Shown one piece after another: positions 44,419 to 53,379 of a stretch of 64,000 bases of DNA. The first letter of the stretch is position 1; each line of letters starts with the position of its first letter. The stretch covers positions 1 through 64,000 of the forward strand of contig JACKEY010000022.1 of NCBI GenBank assembly GCA_020632755.1, written 5' to 3'. The notes under the pieces are model-generated. The model was not told the origin of the DNA and made no database searches. It was given only the letters and a program-made list of their open reading frames with translations. A program made the position numbers and the translations under genes. The DNA is from Alphaproteobacteria bacterium. GTDB taxonomy: Bacteria; Myxococcota_A; UBA796; UBA2385.

Positions 44419-44928
44419 TCAGCCGGGTCCGTCGTCGGCCCCGTAGTACACCTCGGTCACCTCCATCTCGACGGGCCCCCGAGGCAGCACGACCTTGAAG
44501 AAGTCGCCCTCGCGCTTGCCCATCAGGGCCTGGCCGATGGGGCTCTGGACGGAGATGCGGCCGACCTTGGGGTCGGACTCGTCCTTGTCGACCAGCCGCC
44601 AGGTGCGCTCGACGGGGTCTTCTTCGCCCGGCTCGTAGACGTCGACGGTCACCCGCGCGCCGAACACGATGTCGGCCCGCGCGGGCATGTCGGCGAGGTC
44701 GACGACGGTGACGCCGTCGATCTTCTTGCGCAGGTAGCGCAGGCGGCTGTCGATCTGCCGCAGCCGCTTCTTGCCGTAGATGTACTCGGCGTTCTCGCTG
44801 CGGTCGCCGAGCTCGGCAGCGGCGGTGACCTGCTCGACCACGTCGGGGCGCTCGGTGTGCCACAGGTGGTCGATCTCGGTGGCGATGGCCTGGTAGCCCT
44901 CGCGGGTGAGGTAGCGCCGGTCGCTCAT
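44419..44928 (-). CDS. greB: Transcript cleavage factor GreB
   Basis: 169 aa from ATG 44926-44928, overlapping the tdo stop by ATGA. GreB enters the RNA polymerase secondary channel and helps cut backtracked RNA. The N-terminal coiled coil contains LGDRSENAEYIYGKKRLRQID with the acidic tip residues Asp and Glu. The C-terminal FKBP-like part has VGRISVQSPIGQALMGKREGD. GreA is the other choice, but YIYGKKRLREID-type spacing is a GreB mark. The frame is open further upstream, but only in the shadow of the tdo gene. Confidence 0.9.
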   Translation of the reverse strand: MSDRRYLTREGYQAIATEIDHLWHTERPDVVEQVTAAAELGDRSENAEYIYGKKRLRQIDSRLRYLRKKIDGVTVVDLADMPARADIVFGARVTVDVYEPGEEDPVERTWRLVDKDESDPKVGRISVQSPIGQALMGKREGDFFKVVLPRGPVEMEVTEVYYGADDGPG

Positions 44929-46052
44929 GCGGGGCTGCCCTTGCCGGCGAAGGCGTAGTAGTCGGCCTGGTCGAGGGCCGGCAGCTCGCGTCGGGGGAGG
45001 AGCAGGGTGCGCACGGTCCACAGGTCGTGGAAGACGCGCACGCCGGTGGTCTGGTCGAGGTAGTCGACGCCCGAGCTGCCACCGGTGCCGATGCGGCGGC
45101 CGATGACGCGCTCGACCATGCGGGCGTGGCGGGTCCGGAACAGGACCAGCTGCTCTTCGGTCTCGACGATGGTGTCGAGCAGCAGCCGCGGCCAGGCCAG
45201 GAGCGGCAGGGTCCGGTAGCTCTCGATGAACACGAGGGCGGCGCGGATGCGGCGCACGCGGGCCCGCTCGCCGGCGTCCTCGATCTCGTCGGCGTGCATG
45301 AAGGCCCGCGCCTGGGCGGTCATGCCGGCGAAGCGCGCGGCGACGGCGTCGGGGTCGACGCCCAGGGCGGCCGGCATCTGGGCGGCCTGCCGGGCATGCA
45401 CGGCGGCGACGTTGGCCAGGTAGTCGTCGACGAAGGATGCGACGGTGTCGGCGTCCCCGGGGTCGCCGGGGGAGCTGCCGCGGATGGGCGTGCGGAACAG
45501 CCACTGCTGCATGGCCTTGCGCAGGGTGGTCTCGGCCATGGCCCGCTCGAGCTGGCCGAGGGCCACCGCGCTGCTGGGGCTCTTCTTGGCCAGGTCGCGG
45601 ATGTGCTCGACGGGGTCGACCTTGCCGTACCGGGGGCGGGTCGCGAGGTCCATGCCGAGCAGCACCTCGATGACGCGCATCTGGAAGCTCTGGAAGCCGC
45701 TGGCGGGCACGAGCTTGTCGCGGAAGGCCAGGAAGTCCTGCGGGGTGAGCGTCTCCATCACCTCGAACTGGGTGACGAGGTGACGCAGGATGGTGCTGAC
45801 CCGCCGCAGGTGGTGCACGACGTGGGGGATGTGCTGCTCGTCGACCAGCTCGGCGGACAGGTGGTCGCGGGCCAGGCGCAGCTCGCGGATGACCAGCTTG
45901 AACCACAGCTCGAAGGCCTGGTGGGTGACGATGAAGTGCAGCTCGTCGGGCATGAGCGCTTCGTCGTCGCCTTCGAGTCCGCCCTGCAGGGCGAGCAGGC
46001 GGTCGAGGCCCAGGTAGTCCCAGTAGTTCGGCGTGTGCGTGCGGTCGGCCAT
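44925..46052 (-). CDS. kynA: Tryptophan 2,3-dioxygenase
   Basis: 375 aa, in the range of animal and long bacterial TDOs. This heme enzyme opens the indole ring of tryptophan to N-formylkynurenine. Motifs are HQAFELWFKLVIREL, the ETLTPQDFLAFRDKL...SGFQSFQMR stretch of the active site, and the proximal heme ligand His309 in RTRHARMVERVIG followed by GTGGSSG. It is coupled to greB (ATGA overlap), an odd partner. The KynB-like gene at 32515-33147 encodes the following step, 12 kb away. Confidence 0.95.
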   Translation of the reverse strand: MADRTHTPNYWDYLGLDRLLALQGGLEGDDEALMPDELHFIVTHQAFELWFKLVIRELRLARDHLSAELVDEQHIPHVVHHLRRVSTILRHLVTQFEVMETLTPQDFLAFRDKLVPASGFQSFQMRVIEVLLGMDLATRPRYGKVDPVEHIRDLAKKSPSSAVALGQLERAMAETTLRKAMQQWLFRTPIRGSSPGDPGDADTVASFVDDYLANVAAVHARQAAQMPAALGVDPDAVAARFAGMTAQARAFMHADEIEDAGERARVRRIRAALVFIESYRTLPLLAWPRLLLDTIVETEEQLVLFRTRHARMVERVIGRRIGTGGSSGVDYLDQTTGVRVFHDLWTVRTLLLPRRELPALDQADYYAFAGKGSPA

Positions 46053-46121
46053 GGTCGCTCCGGTGCGTTCCTCCCTCTATCGAGGGGCCGTGGTAGCGTC
46101 CGCCGCCTGCTGGAGCGCCCC

Positions 46122-47276
46122 ATGTACCCGACCGCCTCCCGGACCCTGGTCCTCCTCCTCCCCCTGACCGTCGCGGCCTGCGGCCCGGCGGTCTCGATCG
46201 GCGAGGAAGACGCCCGCGCCGTCCTCGAGCCCGCCCTCGCCGGCGTGGCCAACCCCGACCGCGTCGGCCTGCACCTCAAGGGCAAGGCCGTGTGGCTCCA
46301 GGCTCCCTTCTTCGACAAGAGCTGCCTGGAGAACAAGGACCTGGCCTTCAACGACGACCCGGCCACCCGGCCGGGCGGCGGCGGCGGCACCGCGCGCATC
46401 TCGCCGACCTACGCGGCCCAGCGCTACCTGACGGCCAGCACCGACAGCGGCTACTGCGTGTACGCCGGAAAGGGCCTGTCCACCGAGATCACCGCGGCGG
46501 AATTCGACTGGGGCACCCAGGACCGCTGGCGCTTCACGGTGAAGTACACGATGGCCGAGCCGACGCCCTGGTTCGACTGCCTGGCCGACGACGTGAAGGA
46601 ACGCACGATCATCGTGCGCCAGGGCCAGGAAGGCGAGCCCGCCGCGGTGCTCGAGTCCGACGTGGCGCTGGTCGAGGACGGCGGCTGCCCCGCGCCGCTG
46701 CCCGGCGGCGAAGAACGCACCGGGTACGCCCGGCCGACCGCCAGGCCCAAGGCCGCGCCGAGCAAGGCCGACGTGAGCGCCGCGCTGAAGCGTTTGGACG
46801 ATGCCTTGTGGGAGGGCGACTTCGCCGCCGTGCTGGACAGCATGGTCTGCTACAACCTGTTCGAGGAGAACAAGGTCGGCACCTGCTCGATCGGCGAGGT
46901 CATCGCGCTCGGCCCGGTGCCCCGCGGCGAGCCCCGCATGAAGGACGGCACGCCCTGGCTCGAGTACGTCGCCGACCGCTACGACGACTTCGGCGCCATC
47001 AAGAAGGACCCCAAGGACCCGACGCTATACCACGTGTCCTACACCCACAAGCGCACCAACCGGACCCGCAGCGTGAGCGTGCAGTGGGCCGACGGCCAGT
47101 GGAAGGTCGTGGGCGTGGTCGTCCAGAAGGCCGAGGGCATCACGACCGCGCGCATCCTGACGGACCTGCAGGATCGCGACAAGAAGACGATCTTCGACCG
47201 CCGCCTGGCCGGCGAGATGATCGACGAGCAGGGCGACTGGCTGCCCGGCTTCGAGCCACGGGAAGAGGGGGAGTAG
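46122..47276 (+). CDS. Lipoprotein of unknown function
   Basis: 384 aa from ATG 46122 with GGAG 8 bp before it; the frame is open far upstream but only opposite kynA. The signal ends LTVAACGPA. Three parts can be seen: an N-terminal beta-rich domain with paired cysteines (to about 200), an Arg/Pro/Ala linker, and a C-terminal alpha+beta domain (about 215-384) with CYNLFEENKVGTC and SVQWADGQWKVVG, resembling an NTF2-like fold. This last point is uncertain. Confidence 0.65.
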   Translation: MYPTASRTLVLLLPLTVAACGPAVSIGEEDARAVLEPALAGVANPDRVGLHLKGKAVWLQAPFFDKSCLENKDLAFNDDPATRPGGGGGTARISPTYAAQRYLTASTDSGYCVYAGKGLSTEITAAEFDWGTQDRWRFTVKYTMAEPTPWFDCLADDVKERTIIVRQGQEGEPAAVLESDVALVEDGGCPAPLPGGEERTGYARPTARPKAAPSKADVSAALKRLDDALWEGDFAAVLDSMVCYNLFEENKVGTCSIGEVIALGPVPRGEPRMKDGTPWLEYVADRYDDFGAIKKDPKDPTLYHVSYTHKRTNRTRSVSVQWADGQWKVVGVVVQKAEGITTARILTDLQDRDKKTIFDRRLAGEMIDEQGDWLPGFEPREEGE

Positions 47277-47441
47277 GCGGGGAGCGAAGGGCGCTCCGCG
47301 AGGCGCTGGCGGGGGGAGGGGCTTCGGGCTCCGGGCTCCGGTCTTCGGGGATCCGCCTCGGGCGGGGCTGGACGTGCGCTGCGTCGTCCGCACCGGCGAG
47401 CACGACGCGCCGGGTGGCTCCCGCCGCCTCGCCCTGCCCTC

Positions 47442-47469
47442 CTGCAGCCCGAAGCCTGCAGCCCGAAGC
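47442..47469. repeat. Two abutting 14-bp direct repeats
   Basis: CTGCAGCCCGAAGC occurs twice end to end (47442-47455 and 47456-47469). It lies in the 256-bp gap between the converging lipoprotein and mlaF genes, which otherwise holds only GC-rich low-complexity DNA. Confidence 0.7.
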
Positions 47470-47532
47470 CGTAGCCTCGCCCTTCCCCGACGCCTCGCCG
47501 GTCCTCGCTCGCCCCGACGACCGCCTCGCTGC

Positions 47533-48387
47533 CTAGGTCAGGTCCTCGTCCAGCGTCCCCATCCCGCCCTTCACGAACTCGCGCAGGAAGCGGAAGTCGC
47601 TGTGCTTCGCTTCTTCCGGGGTGCCGGTGAAGGCGATGTGGCGCTCGTAGACCATGGCGAGCCGGTCGGTGACGGTGAAGACGGTGTCCATGTCGTGGGT
47701 GACGCAGATGCTGGTCACGCCGAGCCGCTGCTGCAGCCGCAGGATGAGGCCGTTGATCCGCCGGATGGTGACCGGGTCCAGACCGGTCGTGGGCTCGTCG
47801 TAGAGGATGACCTCGGGCTCGACGGCGATGGTGCGGGCCAGGCCGACCCGCTTCTTCATTCCGCCGGACAGCTCGCTCGGCTTCAGCTGCTGCACGCCGG
47901 GCAGGTCGACGGTCTCGAGCACCTCTTCGACCCGACGGTCCATCTCGACCTCGGTCCCCCAGCCGTGCTCGCGCAGGGGGTACTTGATGTTCTCGGCCAC
48001 CGTCATCGAGTCGAACAGCGCGGCACCCTGGAACAGCATGGCGATGCGCTTGCGCACGCCGAGCAGCTGGGCTTCGTCCATCTGGGTGACGTCCTGGCCG
48101 AAGGCCAGGATCTCGCCGCGGTCGGGCTTGAGCAGGCCGATGAGCATCTTGAGGCAGACGCTCTTGCCGACGCCCGAGCCGCCGATGACGGTCAGGGTCT
48201 CGCCGCGCCGGATGTCCAGGCTCAGGCCCTCGTAGACGACCTTGTCGCCGAAGGCCTTGTGCACGTCCCGGAAGGAGATGATGACCTCGCCCGGGTCGCC
48301 CTGGTGCCGGCGGCGCACGTCTTCCGGCTCGGCCACGACGGAGGTGGGCGAGGCGGGGGCACCGGGGGGAGGGGAGGACGCGGACAT
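47533..48387 (-). CDS. mlaF: Phospholipid-transport ABC ATPase MlaF
   Basis: 284 aa from ATG 48385-48387 overlapping the mlaE stop. An N-terminal Pro/Ser-rich extension (about 1-35) precedes the ATPase. Walker A is GGSGVGKS, the Q-loop FQGAALFDS, the signature LSGGMKKRVGLAR, Walker B ILYDEPTTGLDP, and the H-loop THDMDT. This pattern, especially SGGMKKRV, marks MlaF, which drives lipid traffic between outer and inner membranes. MlaD, the MCE protein, is not in this operon. Confidence 0.93.
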   Translation of the reverse strand: MSASSPPPGAPASPTSVVAEPEDVRRRHQGDPGEVIISFRDVHKAFGDKVVYEGLSLDIRRGETLTVIGGSGVGKSVCLKMLIGLLKPDRGEILAFGQDVTQMDEAQLLGVRKRIAMLFQGAALFDSMTVAENIKYPLREHGWGTEVEMDRRVEEVLETVDLPGVQQLKPSELSGGMKKRVGLARTIAVEPEVILYDEPTTGLDPVTIRRINGLILRLQQRLGVTSICVTHDMDTVFTVTDRLAMVYERHIAFTGTPEEAKHSDFRFLREFVKGGMGTLDEDLT

Positions 48388-49145
48388 CAGCCGTACAGGG
48401 TGAGGAAGATGCGGGTGAGGAAGAAGTCGCTGACCAGGATGGTGATGCTGGTCCAGACGACGGTGCGGGTGGTCGCCTGGCCGACGCCTTCGGTGCCGCC
48501 GCGGGTGCCCATGCCGACCCAGCAGCTGATGATCGCGATGAAGTAGCCGAAGAAGGCGGACTTGCCGACGCCGTGCAGCATGTCGTGCACGTGCACGGTC
48601 TCGATCATCTGCTCCATGCCGAACCGGAAGGTGATGCCGACCTCGACCATCGTGATGAGCACGCCGCCCAGGCAGCCGACGATGTCGGCGAGGATGGTCA
48701 GCAGCGGCAGGGCGATGGTCATGGCCACGACCCGCGGCACGACCAGCTTGCGGATCGGGTTGGCGCCGAGCGCGCGGATGGCGTCGATCTGCTCGGTGAC
48801 GGCCATGCTGCCGAGCTCGGCGGTGAAGCCCGCACCCACCCGGCCGCCGACCAGCAGGGCCGTGAGCACGGGGCCGAGCTCGCGCACGATGCCGAGCGCT
48901 ACGAGCTTTCCGGTGTACAGGCTGGCGCCGAAGGGCTCGAGGCCGATGGCGAACTGGCTGGCCATGACCATGCCGGTGAACACGGCGGTGAGCACGGTGA
49001 TGGACCAGCTCTGCACGCCGCCCTGATCGAGCTGGGCGACCCACAGCCGCAGCTCCCAGGGGGGGCGCAGGAACTCGCGGATCGTGCGGGCCGTCAGGAT
49101 CGACAGCTCGCCGATGGCGGAGAAGAAGGTGGCTGGACCGCTCAT
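48387..49145 (-). CDS. mlaE: Phospholipid-transport permease MlaE
   Basis: 252 aa, five to six membrane helices. The core LGPVLTALLVGGRVGAGFTAELGSMAVTEQIDAIRALG motif (EQ-loop) is the MlaE/YrbE hallmark. It forms the membrane part of the MlaFE transporter that keeps outer-membrane lipid asymmetry. It overlaps mlaF and is 3 bp from the lipoprotein gene upstream. Confidence 0.94.
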   Translation of the reverse strand: MSGPATFFSAIGELSILTARTIREFLRPPWELRLWVAQLDQGGVQSWSITVLTAVFTGMVMASQFAIGLEPFGASLYTGKLVALGIVRELGPVLTALLVGGRVGAGFTAELGSMAVTEQIDAIRALGANPIRKLVVPRVVAMTIALPLLTILADIVGCLGGVLITMVEVGITFRFGMEQMIETVHVHDMLHGVGKSAFFGYFIAIISCWVGMGTRGGTEGVGQATTRTVVWTSITILVSDFFLTRIFLTLYG

Positions 49146-49148
49146 CGG

Positions 49149-49640
49149 TCAGCGCTCGTGGGTCCGGAAACCGGCCAGCACGCGCTCGAAGGCGTCCCAG
49201 CTGGCCTCGAAGGAGTCCGGCGGCGCCACGACGGTGACGTCGTAGACGCAGTCGTGTTTCTTGAGCACGGCGACGCCCAGCTGGACGTCGACGCCGTCGA
49301 GCTGACCCTGCCAGGTGCGGACCAGCCCCGCGCGCTCGTCGATGACGCGTTCTTCGTCGCGCAGCGGCTGTCCTCGGGCGATGCCGAACACCATCGACGA
49401 CGCCAGCCGCGGCAGCGGGCTGTCGTCGAAGCGGCTCTCGCAGTTGCTGTCGGTGTAGATGCTGGCGCCCAGATCGACGTGGTGCCAGGCGTGATCGGCG
49501 CCGCCGGGCTCGACCTTGGCCCAGTCGCCTCCGGGGACCCCGACGTCGTAGTTGCCCTCGGCCCGCTTCGCCTTGCGGTGACGGGCGCTGCAGCCGCCCA
49601 GGACCAGCATGGCGAGCAGGATCGGCAGCCTGCCGCTCAT
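49149..49640 (-). CDS. Lipoprotein, unknown function
   Basis: 163 aa. The signal ends LVLGGCSARHRK. The mature part is a small alpha/beta domain with single cysteines (NCESRF, HDCVYDV). Its start overlaps the stop of the ABC ATPase gene upstream. Its place before mlaE suggests a role in the same envelope operon, perhaps as the missing soluble component, but it does not resemble MlaC or MlaD. Confidence 0.6.
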   Translation of the reverse strand: MSGRLPILLAMLVLGGCSARHRKAKRAEGNYDVGVPGGDWAKVEPGGADHAWHHVDLGASIYTDSNCESRFDDSPLPRLASSMVFGIARGQPLRDEERVIDERAGLVRTWQGQLDGVDVQLGVAVLKKHDCVYDVTVVAPPDSFEASWDAFERVLAGFRTHER

Positions 49641-50407
49641 CCGCTCCCCTCGAGCCCCTGGGGCCCGGTCATGGGGACCCCCTTCGCGGCGGACTCCTCT
49701 TCGGTGATCGTGAGGAAGACCTGCTCGAGGTCCTGGCCCTTCTCGCCGATGAGCTCGTCCATGGTGCCCATCGCGACCAGCCGCCCACCGAACAGGATGC
49801 CCACGCGATCGCAGACCTCCTGCGCGACGTCCAGGCTGTGCGTCGACAGGAACACCGTGCGGCCCTCGTCCGCCAGCTCGCGGAACCGATCCTTGATGCG
49901 CCGGGCGCCGTGGGGGTCCAGGCCGACCATCGGCTCGTCGACGATGAGCACCCGGGGCTCGTGCAGCAGGGCCGCGGACAGCACCAGGCGCTGCTTCATG
50001 CCGTGGCTGTAGGCCTCGATGAGCTCGTCGGCCCGGTGGGACAGGTCGTGCTCGGCCAGCAGGCGGGCGGTGCGGGACTCGATCTGGTCGGCCGGCACCC
50101 CGTACATGCCGCCGACGAAGCGCATGAACTCGCGCGCGGTGAGCTTGTCGTACAGGTAGGGGCGGTCGGGGATGTAGCCGACGACCCGCTTGCTGCCGAC
50201 GGGGTCCTGCTGCAGGTCCACGCCGGCGATCTCGATGCGCCCGGCGGTCGGCACCAGCACGCCCGAGAGCATGCGGATGGTCGTGGTCTTGCCGGCGCCG
50301 TTGGGGCCCAGGAAGCCGAACACCTCGCCGGCCCGGACTTCCAGGTCGAGCTTGTGCAGCGCCTGGAACTTGCCGTAGCGCTTCTCGACGCCGATGACGC
50401 GGATCAT
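49637..50407 (-). CDS. ABC transporter ATP-binding protein
   Basis: 256 aa from ATG 50405-50407 (MIRVIGVEKRYGKFQAL); the ten residues upstream in frame are not family-like. Walker A is GPNGAGKTT, signature YSHGMKQRL, Walker B VLIVDEPMVGLDP, H-loop STHSLD. It matches ABC-2 type exporters (NatA/CcmA-like). No permease gene follows; the next genes are a lipoprotein and mlaEF, so its membrane partner is probably elsewhere. Confidence 0.85.
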   Translation of the reverse strand: MIRVIGVEKRYGKFQALHKLDLEVRAGEVFGFLGPNGAGKTTTIRMLSGVLVPTAGRIEIAGVDLQQDPVGSKRVVGYIPDRPYLYDKLTAREFMRFVGGMYGVPADQIESRTARLLAEHDLSHRADELIEAYSHGMKQRLVLSAALLHEPRVLIVDEPMVGLDPHGARRIKDRFRELADEGRTVFLSTHSLDVAQEVCDRVGILFGGRLVAMGTMDELIGEKGQDLEQVFLTITEEESAAKGVPMTGPQGLEGSG

Positions 50408-50441
50408 GCCTACTCCGAGCGCCCGGGAAGGTAGCACGCGG

Positions 50442-51983
50442 TCATCGGGAGTCCTTCAGCTCGAAGGCGAGTCGGCCCATGACCGCGAGGATCTCGACCT
50501 GGCGATCCAGGTCGCCCTCGACCAGCTTGACGTGGGTGGCGTCGGCCGGGAACTGGCCGAAGGTCGGATCGACCGGCATCCAGCGCCAGCCGCGGCTGCC
50601 CGTGCCCGCGTCGTCGTCGGCGATCAGGACCTCGGGCCAGGCGTGGTAGTAGAAGGCGCCCTGCGAGCCACGCTCGGGGTCGGGCACGCGGTCCGACCAG
50701 ACGACGCCGGCGGCGATCCGGGTGGGGATGCCCTGGCTGCGGGCCAGGCTGACGAACAGGGCGGTGTGCTCGTTGCAGTCGCCGCGGCCGGTCTCGAGGA
50801 CCTCGGCGCCGCTGGGCACCCCGAACACGGGCACCTTCTCGACATAGTCGTAGACGAAGCTGTTCAGCCTCCGCGCGGCCTCCAGGCGGTCGGTGGCGTC
50901 GCCGACGACCTCGCGGGCCCGGGCGACGATGCGCTCGTCGCGGGCCTGGATGGTGGGGCTGCTCTCCAGCCACTCCGGGTCGATCTCCGCGCCCTCGGCG
51001 GGGGTGAGCGGGGCGGCGGCGAGCTCTTCGAGGAGCGGGACCTCGATGGTGACGACGTCCCCGTCCCGGACCTGGAGGGGCGGGTCGTCCAGGACCCGCT
51101 CGGGCTCGACGCCCAGGACCTTCAGCGAGACCCGTCGGGCGGTGCGCGGGTGATCGAGCCTGCCGCCGCGCAGCGGGACGGCGCTCTTCGCGATGATGTC
51201 GACCGCCTCGCCGTCGACGGGCATCTCCTTGGCCGCTTCCGCCGACATGCGGACCATGGACATGCCCGACGGGCTCTCCTGGCGGATGACCTCGCCGCTG
51301 GTCAGCACCAGCTCGCGGGCGGTGATGCCCTCGAAGTCGGTGCGCACCCACCAGGCCTCTTCGCCGTTGTCCAGCACGACGACGTCCTCGACGGTGTACT
51401 CGATGGTGCCTTCGGCCATGGTGGCCGGGTTGAAGTACGGGACCCGCCAGCTGCGGCCGATGGCGAACTCCTCGCGCGCGAGCACCTGCTCCAGGGACAG
51501 CTGCACGTGCGGGGGCTCGCTGACCGGGAAGGTGAAGGTGTTGGTGTCGCCGGCGTTGTCGACCTCCATCACGATCTCGCTGCCGCGGACCTCGCCCCGG
51601 GCCGAGATGCGCACCTGGTCGCTCAGCATGAAGAAGTCGAACCGTCGCAGGGCGCCGTCGGCGTCGGTCACGGCGGCCTGGGCGGTGATGATGTCCTGGA
51701 TGGTGCCGAAGGCCGCCAGGCGGAACCGGCTGCGCCCTTCCAGGATGCTGCCGCCGTCGGCGGTGGGCAGGGATCGGGTCACGGCGTAGCCGACCTTCTG
51801 GTCCTCGAAGAAGATGCCCATCCAGCGTTCTTCGGTCGCGCCGGTGGACAGCGCCTCGACATCGATCGGGACCATCGTGCTGCGCTGCTGGTGGCGACTG
51901 GCGAAGACGCCCACCAGCACGATGAAGGCGACGAGTGCGCACGCCTCGACGACGGTGAGTGGTGTGAGCCGAGGGGAGCGCAT
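50442..51983 (-). CDS. Transglutaminase-like protein with N-terminal membrane anchor
   Basis: 513 aa. One membrane helix (about 8-26) anchors the protein outside. A beta-rich middle part (about 40-330) leads to the transglutaminase-like core: GRGDCNEHTALFVSLAR (Cys), YYHAWPEV (His) and DPTFGQ (Asp). Such cysteine-protease-fold proteins cleave or cross-link peptides or peptidoglycan. It heads the operon that continues with the ABC ATPase, a lipoprotein and mlaEF, and its start faces the PP2C-like gene. Confidence 0.85.
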   Translation of the reverse strand: MRSPRLTPLTVVEACALVAFIVLVGVFASRHQQRSTMVPIDVEALSTGATEERWMGIFFEDQKVGYAVTRSLPTADGGSILEGRSRFRLAAFGTIQDIITAQAAVTDADGALRRFDFFMLSDQVRISARGEVRGSEIVMEVDNAGDTNTFTFPVSEPPHVQLSLEQVLAREEFAIGRSWRVPYFNPATMAEGTIEYTVEDVVVLDNGEEAWWVRTDFEGITARELVLTSGEVIRQESPSGMSMVRMSAEAAKEMPVDGEAVDIIAKSAVPLRGGRLDHPRTARRVSLKVLGVEPERVLDDPPLQVRDGDVVTIEVPLLEELAAAPLTPAEGAEIDPEWLESSPTIQARDERIVARAREVVGDATDRLEAARRLNSFVYDYVEKVPVFGVPSGAEVLETGRGDCNEHTALFVSLARSQGIPTRIAAGVVWSDRVPDPERGSQGAFYYHAWPEVLIADDDAGTGSRGWRWMPVDPTFGQFPADATHVKLVEGDLDRQVEILAVMGRLAFELKDSR

Positions 51984-52038
51984 GCCCGTCCCTGTTAACC
52001 TCCTCCCGCCGGGTGCCCCTCGCCGGCTGGAGTCCCCC

Positions 52039-53379
52039 TTGAGCGCGAGCGAGCCCCCCTCCCGACCGCCAGCCCGTCGCAGCGCGGGCGCGGAGCCCGT
52101 GCCAGCGTCCCTGGCCATCCTCGAGCTCGCTGCCCGAGGCGCGTCGGAGGACGGCGACGCGCGTGTCGGGTTCTGCCTGCGCGATGATGGCCGCGCGACG
52201 GTGATCGTGGCCGAAGCCCACGGCCCCCCGGAGCTGGTCGAGGCGGCCAGCCGCATGGCGGTCGAGGGCATCCGCGCCCACCTCGAGCGACACGACGATC
52301 TGCGGCGCCGCCTGGCCGCGCACCCCGACGACTCGCTGCGGGAGCGCATCCGCGAGGCGGTGGCCGAGGGCATGGTGATGGCCTCGCGCGAGGTGTGGGC
52401 ATTGGCCCGCAGGCGGTCCGCCCAGGTGTCCGTGCACGTCGATGTCGCCGTCGTGGCGGGGACCGAGGCGGTGCTGGGCCACGCCGGCCGCGGCCGGGCG
52501 GTGCTGCTGCACGCCGGGCTGGCCCACCAGCTCACCCAGCGGGGCTTCGCGCCGCGCGAGGGGGCACCGCGCGTGCTCGACGAAGCGCCCCCGGGGCATC
52601 GCGGGGACGACCTGCCGCAGCCGGGCCTGGGCGAAGAAGCCGAGCCGCCCCCGGTCGAGACCCTGCTGGTGCAGCTGCACGAGGGCGACCGCCTGGTGCT
52701 GCTGGGGGCGTCGCTGGCCCACGCCGTGAAGACGGCCGAGGTCGGGCGTCGCGCGGTGGGCGCCACGGTGGATCAAGCCCTGCGCGCCGTCGGTGCCGCT
52801 GCCCGGATGCAGCCGGGAGACCCGGCGCTGGCCGTCGCCGTGCAGCTCGGCGACGCGGCGGGCGGCCGCGATGACGACCGGCTCGAGCTGCTGCGCACCA
52901 TCGACCTGTTCAAGTGGTGCACGCCGGACGAGCTGCTGGCCGTGGTCGGGCTGACCGAGCCACGGCGCTACGGCCAGGGCGAGCTGCTGCTGCGCCAGGG
53001 CCGCCTGAACCACACCCTGTTCCTGCTGGTCGCCGGCAAGGTGGGCGTCAACAAGGACGGCACCCGCATCGCACAGATGGGAGCGGGCTCGGTGTTCGGC
53101 GAGATGTCGATGCTCGACGACCCCAAGGCCAGCGCCACGGTCGAGGCGCTCACCGACGTCGAGGTCCTGGCGATCCCCCGCGACGCCTTCCTGCTCGCGC
53201 TCAAGGGGGACGCCTCGATGGCGGTGAAGGTGCTGTGGAGCATGCTGCTGCGGCTCTCGGCCAACCTGCGCGCCACCAGCAAGGAACTCGCCCGCCACAA
53301 GGGCATCGAGGACAGCTTCGTGGACGTCACCATCGAAGCGCCGACGGTGCAGGCCGGCCACCCCTCGGAGGAAGGATGA
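52039..53379 (+). CDS. Degenerate PP2C-like domain fused to cyclic-nucleotide-binding domain
   Basis: 446 aa from TTG 52039, chosen because GGAG lies at 52029-52032; an ATG at 51982 is the alternative. Residues 30-270 follow the PP2C pattern (VAEAHGPPELVEAASRMAVE; GHAGRGRAVLLHAGLAHQLT; LVLLGASLA), but the metal-binding Asp residues of DGMGG, GDSR and SDGL are lost. So it is probably a pseudophosphatase. A cNMP-type beta-roll follows (about 300-420: GELLLRQGRLNHTLFLLVAGKVG, FGEMSMLDD). It overlaps the active PP2C gene by ATGA and probably acts with it. Confidence 0.7.
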   Translation: MSASEPPSRPPARRSAGAEPVPASLAILELAARGASEDGDARVGFCLRDDGRATVIVAEAHGPPELVEAASRMAVEGIRAHLERHDDLRRRLAAHPDDSLRERIREAVAEGMVMASREVWALARRRSAQVSVHVDVAVVAGTEAVLGHAGRGRAVLLHAGLAHQLTQRGFAPREGAPRVLDEAPPGHRGDDLPQPGLGEEAEPPPVETLLVQLHEGDRLVLLGASLAHAVKTAEVGRRAVGATVDQALRAVGAAARMQPGDPALAVAVQLGDAAGGRDDDRLELLRTIDLFKWCTPDELLAVVGLTEPRRYGQGELLLRQGRLNHTLFLLVAGKVGVNKDGTRIAQMGAGSVFGEMSMLDDPKASATVEALTDVEVLAIPRDAFLLALKGDASMAVKVLWSMLLRLSANLRATSKELARHKGIEDSFVDVTIEAPTVQAGHPSEEG

